Source: Branchiostoma floridae (taxonomy: Eukaryota; Chordata; Leptocardii; Amphioxiformes; Branchiostomatidae). Taken from it: DNA of 62,000 bases. The DNA is taken from positions 18,696,946 through 18,758,945 of the forward strand of contig NC_049986.1 of NCBI RefSeq assembly GCF_000003815.2. Reading direction: 5' to 3'. The translations under genes were made by a program, and so were the position numbers. The notes beneath the pieces are model-generated. The model was not told the origin of the DNA and did no database searches. It saw only the letters and a list, made by a program, of their open reading frames with translations. Below, piece by piece: positions 1-9,809 of this stretch (within the stretch, counting starts at the first letter, position 1; the number at the start of each line of letters is the position of its first letter).

Positions 1-3000
1 GTCGTTTGCCTGGAGGACTGCTGATCTTTGTCGTGAGTTGTTTGCAACATGTATTAGCCTGGGTACCATGCGGATAGTAGCTCGCTCTGGCGATTATTAT
101 TATACACAATATAAAGTCGCTTCTCTACTATTTCGTCTGGGAACCTTGACCAGTAGCAGAAGCGAACATAGGAGCGAATTACTACCTGGAGGTCACATGC
201 CGTAAGTTGTATGGTCATTTCAACTCGAGAATGATCAGAGGAATGAAAAGGTCCCGTTGGGATTGCTTTACTTTGAGTACCACTGTGCGGGCACAACGAC
301 AAAAAATCTTCATAATGTCATCACTGTCACAAAATTTAACTTCTGTTCAAATTGATGCTGTTATTTCAATATTTCTTTAAAATTTGTTACAGCAATGCAG
401 TGTCAAGCAAACAGCACATTCTCTTCATGTGCAAGCGCGTGCCCAGCGACCTGCTCGGACCGCAACGCTCCCAACAACTGCGCGCACAAATGTGAGGAAG
501 GCTGCGAGTGCGATCCTGGCTTCGTCCTGAGCGGACAAGACTGCGTCCCGGAAGAACAGTGCGGCTGTACCAATAGTAACGGACGTTATTTTGTGGTAAG
601 GTTACATTGTATTTTAACTAGGCCATGATTATTTGATCGCGAAGATAACATCAGTGGACGCATAAATTTTCGGCCTCCCTTCCCAAAAAAGTTTTCAATC
701 ATATTGTAAATCGTGTAAAGCAGCTGTAAATACGTAGAGCAACAGGTCTTTTGCAAATACACACATACCATATAGTTAGCACGATTTGGCATTAGGTACA
801 AATCTTGCAATCAATACATTCGGGTAATAGAGCCAAATGTATATATGCATTTCAACATTTAAAACGGGGATATTGTTATATTTGCGTGATTTTCGACTGT
901 GCTAGTGAATGACCCTTAACTGAAGTCTGAAAAAAAACGTGTCATTTCTCTCTTACTATGTTGACCAAGACGTAAAAATATGAGAATAAAAACTTCAGTG
1001 GCAAGTCGTTGTGACATGTCTCTCAACAAACCCACAGCAAACAAAACGTTCTGTGTAAAATATGACGATGCTTCTATTTCCTAGCTTGGAGACAAATGGG
1101 CAGAAGACGGCCAAGAATGTATCTGTGAAGAGGGAAATACCATCACATGTGGTAAGAAATGTGTCTCTTCTTTTTCTTTGTAAGCGTTCGTATGGTTTAC
1201 CGTTGTTACCAACGGAGTGAAATAGCATGGTTGTACACTTTGCCATCTATTTTGACCATCCGCAAACTGTAAGGAAGGGTGCGACTTGAGTCAGTTACCT
1301 GCATTTGAGAATTAGAAATGTTACTCCCTTCCCAGAATTGGTTTAAACGTGATGTATACATTTTTATCGACAATCACCATACGCTTAGGTCCGTGCATGT
1401 ATGTGTAGTAAAACACTGTGCTTTGTAGCTGGTTATATATTAACATTGAACGACATGCCACATCAAACCTTTGCATACCGGCGAGCAACTACTGCTGTTC
1501 GGAGCAATTTGGAGAAGATATCCGTATCTAGTAAGCTGAAATAGTGACAAGGAGACTCACTCTACGATATCGATAGTTCAAATCTGCTTTGAGTACTCTC
1601 ACACTTGGTATAATGACTACTCGACGCTCTTTTCGATCTGAGCAGCATATTCGTTGGTGTTATACCACCTATTTCTCGATGGCAATGTAAATCATACAAA
1701 GCCAACATATATTTGTTCCGTCATCTTTTGTCCATGCTTCATAAACAAAAGCTTGATTTTTACCCCAGAACTCGACAGGTGCCTCGATGTAGACTGTGGA
1801 TCCAAGAAGGAGGAGTGTGTGAACGTCCCTGGCGGGTACGAGTGCCAATGCAGGGAGCCATACAAGGAACTGGGTGGGAAATGCAGAGGTGAGATGTTGT
1901 ATCACGATATTGCTTTTGCCAAGAAGGTTATTTATTGAGATTGTAGAAATGCAATACATGACAAACTCAGGCAGCTTAGCTGATATTGGGTGCCATTACA
2001 CATACATACATGTACATTTACACTTCTCATAAAATACACATAGTTAGCTCAAGTGGTTAGCGTAAACTTCAAATAAAACAACACGATTATTATGCCTAAA
2101 GAAAAATCCTAGAGTAGAACATAAGTTAAACTTGACATAGGTTTGGAAGTTGGTGGTCAAAGGCGTAGTTTACGTGCTATTAAGTACCAAATTGGAAGCT
2201 TCTAGTATAGATTGGTCTGAGTGGTTTAACTGGAGAATCGTTTTGTGGAGGAAGTGCCAAAAGTTAAGTTACAAAACAATAGGTAGTAGCCATTTGACAA
2301 ATGATGTTCAATGGCAATGTGTTCTACCGAATAGCAGTAATATGTACAATTTAAGATGTTTTAAACAGGTTTAGAGGTACCTACCAAGACCCCCAGAGAC
2401 GCCAGTGAAGGAGGCTAACCTATTTTGGGGGCTCTTTTGAGGCCGTCACGCTGATATATTGTGGATTTTGACGCTGCCATTTTGTACCGATTTTCTAGGT
2501 TTCCTAACCTACACCGTGGCTACACGTATGCTGGCGAATGACTTCTACGATGAGTTGTACGACAGCAACTCCAAAGAGTTCAGAAATCTCGTCCAGGAAC
2601 TCCGCAGTGTGGTGAGTGATTTGTCTTTCTTTAGTGGTAGTCTTATTAACCGTCCTTCCCCAATTCGTAGGACCAGTTCACCCATTTCCTCACATTTGTC
2701 ACATTCCTCACAAATAGATGCATCAAGATTTTGCTCAAGTCCTCATTTTGCACTGGACAAAAATCAGGAGGTTCAAGTTTTTGTTATCATATTAAACATT
2801 TTGTTTAGTTGTACCGTTTTGTTAACAGACTCCATGCAAAATACTGTGAATCTAAAAAGGATAAAACTCATGATTATCCTAATAAAGCAACAAACAAACA
2901 AACTACTAGTATTCTCAAAATCAGTTACTCAAGCAACTGGAGATGATTTGGGAAACGGTCAGACGTTTCAGATAGAATCCACTATCTTTCGTCAGCGATA

Positions 3001-5074
3001 CTGAAGTGATCTGGGAGAAACTGGTCTTTTATACCATAACTATGAGTGCAAAAGTGCTGAAGAAAAACAAACTCCTTTTTTTACAGCTACGAGACCTCTA
3101 TGCCGAGGGCACGCTGACCAAAGACGAGTTTCTCGACATGGACATCCGAACGTTCCTTCCGGGAAGCATCATCGCGCACTACAAGATCTTCCTGCCCGAC
3201 GACAGCCCCCTGTTCCAGCGTGCAGGCGATGACGTGCCCTACATCCTGCAGGAGACGCTGAAGGAACGCGTCAAGGCTCGCAACGGGACGCACCTGCTCA
3301 TCGAGCACGAGCGAGGGCACCAGGTCTCAGGTACAGAAAGTCTTTTTTTTTGTTTCCTTCATTCGTTTTTTTTTTAAACTGTTTTTTTAAACAACCCAAC
3401 AATTAGTGAAAACAAAAGCACATTAACTACACTTGCGTCTTGTAAACACTGGTAGATATCGATACTTATAGGCGATTGGCACCAATTTGGTGCTCAAATT
3501 ATGGTACAAGCATGTAACTCGACATACGCGTTCTATAAGACAACCACCAAATCTCAAACACAGATGACCATGGTCTGCGGAAGTCAGAAGCACCATAGTT
3601 GGTTATGTGTGACATGAAATAAAAAAGTTTGAAGACGACCCAAAGCCCTGGCGGAAGCAAAGTGCACAAAGCCTACCTAATGTAAACGTGTGTGTTTTCT
3701 AATAATCTCTGGAAAACAGGTTTCATACATAGTGCCTGATCAAATTCTTCATAATTGAACGTTATATCAGGCTTTGACGTCCCTAATAATGAGTATCATA
3801 TATGGTGTCGTTTTTATACATCTGAGATATCCCTTGTAGAGCTAAATCCTTGAAACGTTGTTTCTGCCCAGATCATGACGAGTGCGCCTCACCCGAGGAC
3901 AACACCTGCTCACCTTTCGCCACGTGCCACAACACTGTCGGCTCCTTCACGTGCGCATGTCTGGACGGGTTCGAGGATCGTTCGGCCGACTATGAAGACC
4001 CTCCTGGCCATGTATGCAAAGAAGGTACGATACTTACAACTGTTCTTTCCACGAGGTAAAGTTTTCTTTAGTCGTCGAAATGACTGACTTACTTGACTGG
4101 CGCCACTTCTTCCCTGCCACACGAACCACTGTGGTTGCCCAGAAGTCCCTGTCCAGCATAGTTTTTCCCATACCGTCTGGCTCCAGTCCTGTGTCCTGTG
4201 TCGTCGAAATGATTCTACATTGTATGTACAAATGTCCGACTTTTGTCTTACTCAAGGGCGATCCATTGCTTCTGTGACGTCACATTATACAGATGGAACA
4301 CATTGGTCACTTTTTCGACATTATCAGCAGACGTTACTATGGTAACACACAATTTCCCCTCTTTTGTTCCTCCAGTCGTGATGCCCCCCTCCCCAGCGGT
4401 GTGGTCTGTACTGGCTGTTGGCCTCGGTCTGGTGGCTGCAGTTCTCATGATTCTCGCATGGCGCATCCGTTTGGGCCGTGCAGAAAAACCGAAAGACGTG
4501 GAAGGTGGGTTGAAATAAGTTTTTGAAGCATTGCTTTGACATCATAGCGAATGTAAGGCATAATAACCTGTTCACAGTCTTTATCTCCAAGCAGATGTTG
4601 GTGTAGAGGATGGTAACATTTTCTGACTGCCAGGCGTTCAATTGCAACATAGCCGCGAGAGAGGCTATATCAAAACATTTCAAATGTAAATCAATTTTCT
4701 GGCAAATATTTAAAGAAAATACGCACAACTACAGTTCATAGCTTGGAAAGCTTTAGAGACTCTTTGCCAAATATTGTGGCCAACGTCACATTTCCAAACT
4801 CCGGTCGGGCTGTTTGTGGAAACGAAAAATACAAATGCATCCGTAAAAATATACGCAAATAATGCCCACGACTATTTTCTGTACGTCTTAATTGTGTACC
4901 ATATTTTTCGTTCCCGAAAGCTGTCCAGCCGGGCCCCGGTTGGGAAAAGTGACGTAGGCCTATGACGTATACAAGTTCTTTTTCTCTCATTCGCCAGGGT
5001 TCAAGAGCGTCAGCGCAGCTACTACAAGGCTGATGACTCCCAACACTGCTGAAGTGGTTACTGAAGAGGCCTGA
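1..5074 (+). CDS. Zonadhesin/tectorin-like mosaic membrane protein (C8-TIL-TILa-EGF-SEA-EGF-TM), 3' part
   Basis: Exons by splice sites and phase: 1-32 (end of a C8 domain, ending WRTADLC), 393-595, 1085-1151, 1769-1888, 2499-2611, 3087-3330, 3872-4024, 4376-4504 and 4998-5074; the 5' part lies outside the window. Exon 393-595 is a ten-cysteine TIL domain followed by GC and a TILa continuation (GDKWAEDGQECIC). 1769-1888 is a six-cysteine EGF module. 2499-2611 plus 3087-3330 form a SEA domain with the GSIIA sequence at the usual autocleavage site. 3872-4024 is a calcium-binding-type EGF (DHDEC, N, GSFTCAC). The next exon carries one transmembrane helix and a basic stop-transfer (RIRLGR). Phase 1-1 EGF exons are typical of shuffled modules. 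Expected product: a type I surface glycoprotein with a very short cytoplasmic tail. C8-TIL units occur in zonadhesin, FCGBP and tectorin families; a true orthologue cannot be named from this part. Confidence 0.82.
2925..3050. repeat. Intronic copy of the CAGTTACTCAAGCAACT element
   Basis: The intron that splits the SEA domain contains a sequence shared with 19091-19343 (GTTACTCAAGCAACT, then GGAAACGGTCAGACG and a piece around CTATCTTTCGTCAG). Shorter relatives occur near 39530-39605 and 43970-44030. It is a dispersed, partly palindromic repeat, probably a non-autonomous DNA element. Confidence 0.6.
4376..5074 (+). other. Two alternative 3' ends of the SEA/EGF membrane gene
   Basis: The membrane-helix exon can read through to a TAA at 4516-4518 (tail ending EGGLK). 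It can also splice at the GT of 4505 to an exon at 4998-5074, giving a tail that ends in TAEVVTEEA with TGA at 5072-5074. Both frames are open and the splice phase (1) matches. The tails differ by only about 20 residues. Which is used cannot be decided from sequence alone. Confidence 0.5.
4778..4964. mobile_element. MITE family A, copy 1
   Basis: Imperfect terminal inverted repeats: left starts GGCCAACGTCACATTTCC, right ends GGAAAAGTGACGTAGGCC. Both ends carry a GGGC/GCCC-rich motif and then GAACGAAAAATA-like sequence. Further copies are at 8065-9366 (interrupted) and 40830-41033. No coding capacity. Confidence 0.7.
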
Positions 5075-8064
5075 TGATGGTGATGATGACCAGGAACGGA
5101 CAGACAATCCATCTGGAATATACATTCATTAATTACATGTACCTGCTTGTAGAAGAAATATTATGATGCTCTCTATCACTTTCCCTTATCTCCAAAGAGT
5201 ATTAGGCATGTCAGAAATTTATTGTAAGTAGGTTATATCCACATTTTGATATAGAAAGGAGGTATAAATGATAGTGATAACAACATAGAATATATGATAA
5301 AGAATATAATATATCATAATATATACTCTCTTCATCCCTTCTGTAGTTTTAATCAAAATCTAAAAGTCTATGTATACCGATATTATAAATAGAATATCAT
5401 GACCGGAATAGCCATACTATTCAACTACGAACTGAGCAGAACATATTATATATTATTATATTATTCGAATGAATATCGTAAAAACGAAGCAAATCATACC
5501 CCGGGGCGGACTTAATTAGCCATCAAAATTGATAATTCTGCGATACTGTTTGCTAAAAGTCATATTTTGCCCTTAAATAAACTTAAATTCTGATGTACAT
5601 TTTATTGAACTAAACTTGAACTAAAATTATAATTTGAAACTTGAGATTATTTACGAATTTATTTTAGACACCTTTCATCCTTTTTATCTCATTGCTTTAG
5701 ATGTATTCACTGCAATAAATTTGGCATCACCTGATATCAATGAGTCCTTTTTGTTCTTTGTTACTTGGTAGAGTTGGCTCAAATCGTAGAGCTCCTTATA
5801 TACACTGACGTTGTTTCCTTGAAAAAAAAAACACTTTATACACAATAACGGTTTAAAACCGTATCACTGATCAATGAAGCTCAAGTTAAAAATAACAATG
5901 GGTTATCTACAATATAAAACATACACAGGTGGTCACGTTGCTAGGGTATAATGAATGAAGGTCTTTATTGCACATTTTTGGCCAACTGGGCTAAGTACAG
6001 GTCACATGGAAACGATCATAAACATGTAAAAAATGGGGAACAATCATACACATCTGTATATGCATATATGCGTCTAATATATTCTAGGACATTCGACTTC
6101 CTCTCGCTTCTTGGTAATTGTATAAATGTAGCTAGCTGTATGGTTGATTAGAGTTGGTTTATCAAAAACTGTCAGGAATATCAATTTCTCTTTACTATTC
6201 AAGTATCTGAAGTATGGATATTAGAAGTTCCTAGCACATAGTTAAATAGGATGCTTCTATCGCTATCATACAAAGGACAATCTACAGTAAAATCTACTTC
6301 GTCTTCTACTTTAATTACCTAAACTACAAAATTGACAGAATCTTTGCTCTCCACGTTACTCGGCCAGAGTGCTCCGCCCAAAAGCCGGCCTGACGTAAGC
6401 CGTGGTAGTGTGAAAATAACAACACAAATTACACCCAACATAACGCACGGTATGATTACCACATCAGAAAAAAATCATATGCACACGAAAAGTACATTAG
6501 TTCGCCTCCAAGATATATAAATGATTAGAGATGACCATGTAAAAAAACTCTTCAAAACGCCCGATTTTTCCATGTGCGTGTTTTCGGTCGTTTTCGGTCA
6601 CTGAACTTTGAACTTTCCCATTATTTCTCTTATTTACGTACCAGACAAAGTTTTTATCCATACCGTAGACTTTAGGACCTTACAATCCAATTTTTCGGTC
6701 AGTTTTAAGTGTCTACGAGATTTCAGCTATTTTTGTCACATTTGTAGTACATATTCTCCCATAGTTCCACAGTGATGCAAGAGAATCGACTAATTTTTTT
6801 CAAGATGGCGGCATGAATTTTTTCCTTCACGATGGAGTTTTTGGTCAGATTTGGTATAAAGGATCCGGAGATACGGCTTCAAATACGGATTGTAAGTTTT
6901 GCTAAAATTTTCAAGTGGAAAAATGTGTATGTTCTAGATTTGTAATTAGGTTGTCGGCGAACATCAGAGCGGTTTGTTCTCGCCTTCTTAATTGGACGGC
7001 AGTGAGATGGAAATGAGCTAGCTAGCGTGGCCCAAATACACCTACAAATATAAACACCATAAAGTAACATAACGATAGATATTGTTAGCATTCTACTGTG
7101 TCTACTTTCAATGCCTGACACGAAACGCACTTGCAGGCTGTTGACTAAGTACAGGGATTGTTCCGTTCAAACGTAAAATTTATAGGAAGAGAGCAGGCTC
7201 ATACGACACCATATACATCTCAAAGCGTGACTATTAATTTTCTAGCTATCAGCTCGAAGACGAAACGCATACACATTCGTTACTTTCTGTTGGACAAAAT
7301 ATCTAGGTGAACTTAACATAATGGGCGGATATTAGTCTGAGTTTTCTCAAACTAGACCATTCATAACGTTAGAGCTGTTTGGTGCAAGGTTGGTACAATT
7401 TCGTTGTTTGGTGCCTTTCATACGTATTTGTTGCCTACAGAAAACACATGTACTAATTAGAGTAACTTATTTACTAAGATCCAAAATATTTCTTAGTCCG
7501 GGAGTCAGACAAAAAACGCAACCATCTTCACGTTTGATAGTTGTACTTCATGTGGATAGGTCACGCACGCAAAGGATCAAAAGTGTGCGGATAAACGCCT
7601 CAGAGGGAATACATGCGCAGGGGATAGAAATAAGCCGAGGACTCAAGTTCGAAGTCACAAAAACATCCTTGGTTCAATCCAGAATTTTGGGTCTGATTTA
7701 ATTTTTAGCCTTTACCTCGGAAATAATCCAATCCTGAAATAGACAATTATATCATAACAATTTATACTTACATGTTTACTCATTTGTAAAATACCTTAAA
7801 CAAAAATTCAAAATTTAAAACGTATCCCTCCCTACCAAACACTATGTAACGTAAGTACATTGAAGCCTAGATGGAAAAAGAATACACGGAAAGACTCTTT
7901 TAAAATGGTGTACTTTGCATGGCAGACTTGTTAACCTAAATGATACACCACACGTTTTCTCGCGTGTCTAGGATCAAATTGGGTTTCTCTATTCTATATC
8001 GATCGTTTGACTGAAGAGATAAATAAAAAGCAGAACAGAAGTCTGCATTCCACTGTTGCTCGCT

Positions 8065-9366
8065 TTAGACTTCGTCACTTTTCCATAAAAGGGGCCTGGC
8101 TGGGCAGTTTGGGGGAACGAAAAGTACCATATAAAATCCACAAAATAGACCAAAAATAATTCAACCGCATGCCTTGTACATATTCATTGGCATAAACTTT
8201 AATTATATTTTGATTTTTCATTTCCGCAAACAGCACGGCTGGGCGCCGGTGTGACAGGGGCGAAATCACTAGCGATCTCGCCCTCCCCGGCTAGTGATCT
8301 CGCCCCCCTACCTCGCCCCCCTTTAGCGATTTCGCCCCCCCCCCAAAAAAAACGGGTTTACATGACATTTTAGAAGTTGATTGGTATAAATCACAAAATG
8401 CAGTTTCAGAATGATATAAGTACACGAGTTTGATACATAACTCCATTCATAGTATCAATATTAACGTAATTACATGGTAATAAGATAGTTGAACTTGTTT
8501 CAGACAAGGAGGGTTGGGTCCCTTGTATTCCCATTATTGCATTTACCTGAGTCTTGACATAAGATGTATTTCATTGTATTCACCTGTCCTCAAGCAACCT
8601 ATATATCTCCAATATGAAGTCTCTACCATGAGGTGACCACAAAAGAACTATGTAATGTCTTTATTAATTATGCAAATATTAGGTATTAATTAGAATAACG
8701 CACATTTTGGTATATGCATCTGGCCAAGGGATATCTTCACCTCCAACATGACTTTTTTTCCTAGTATTTAGGAACTAATGCATTTACCCGTGTTTCTTAA
8801 GACTGGTACTTTACCAGTGTTTGTGTAGCATTTAGCAACAGCTATATCAACTTGCGCGTAGATAGTGTTTATAATGAGAAACTATTATTCGCGTGTGTTT
8901 TTGTTAGTGCTTTGGAAATGTTTCCAACACAAGAAAGAAAACACTGTGACAAATTGAAAACATACAGCTGACGTATTCCGTACCATAGACGGTGTTGATT
9001 TATACGTTCGCAGTAGCGCTGTTTTATGCCACCTCAGCTGCAAAAATTGTCTTTTTCATTTCAATGTCATGTTTGCACCGCGTACCGAACAATATAGTAT
9101 CGACTTTCGAGGTATAACATCTTACGGTACGGTAATAAGATGCCATATAGGTACCAGGTAACACACCATATACGTTACTCCCCAGGTGCAGTATAGTACC
9201 AGGTAGCGCACCTGTAATATGTAGTAACCAGCTGCTCTTGGGGGGGGGGGGGCGAAAACGCTAAAGGGGGGCGAAAACGCTGGTGATCTCGCCCCCCGGG
9301 GGGGCGAGATCGCCGGGGGGGCGAGATCGCTGTCACACCGGGTTGGAATTGTGACGTAGGCCTTAC
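8065..9366. mobile_element. MITE family A, copy 2, split by a nested element
   Basis: The left end (CGTCACTTTTCC, GGGGCCTGGCTGGGCAG) and internal part run to about 8249, and the element resumes at 9338 with GGTTGGAATTGTGACGTAGG. Removing 8250-9337 restores the family A structure seen at 4778-4964. Confidence 0.7.
8250..9337. mobile_element. Non-autonomous DNA transposon with TGTGACAG ends and GCGATCTCGCC arrays
   Basis: A 1,088-bp insert beginning TGTGACAG and ending CTGTCACA, flanked on both sides by CCGG (8246-8249 and 9338-9341), which fits a 4-bp target duplication. Both subterminal zones hold repeated, mutually inverted (A)GCGATCTCGCCCCCC units next to long C or G runs (8330-8345 and 9240-9252). 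The interior has no open frame of note, so mobilisation in trans is inferred. Confidence 0.7.
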
Positions 9367-9809
9367 AGCCTCATTTGTCATGGAAAAATTGCGGCCCCCC
9401 GAAAAAATGTCGCTCAGTTTTATTCCCTTTTAACCTTATTCGTACACAGCTAGCCAGACTGATTTATTAGAGAGAAATCTTTGAGGTCAAGCGCCGTGTA
9501 GAAGCTGTCAAAGACTGTGGAAGGCGTAAGTTTGTCCACAGGGGCGTTTGTCAGTGGAATCACCTTTCATTGACATTATAAACGGCTCCAAACATTGCAA
9601 CATGATGAAACTGAGAGCTGACCTCTGATCTTACGACGACCGGACTGCATTATGATTATGGATAACGGTCTTTTTGTATGTTATGTACACTACGTGTTGT
9701 GTTAATGTGACATGTATGTGTTATCCAGGGCCCCATTGTAAAGCAGCGTGGTTACGCTGAGTTGAGGTACCCTGGCTAAAGAAAACAGAATTATAAAAGA
9801 CGAGCGACC

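Larger units (their letters stand above)
5075..9809. other. Intergenic, AT-rich, repeat-bearing
   Basis: No convincing gene. 5270-5470 is very AT-rich with TATA-type simple sequence. Short open frames (for example near 7390-7701) have no recognisable protein features or splice context. The only structured sequence is the nested transposon pair at 8065-9366. Confidence 0.6.

Noticed and set aside
2042-2063. A-box-like TAGCTCAAGTGG suggesting a tRNA gene
   Set aside because: No B-box at a suitable distance and no cloverleaf can be drawn.
9781-9800. TTATAAAAG just upstream of the LRR gene as a TATA box
   Set aside because: It lies only about 15 bp before the start codon, too close to leave a normal transcript leader.
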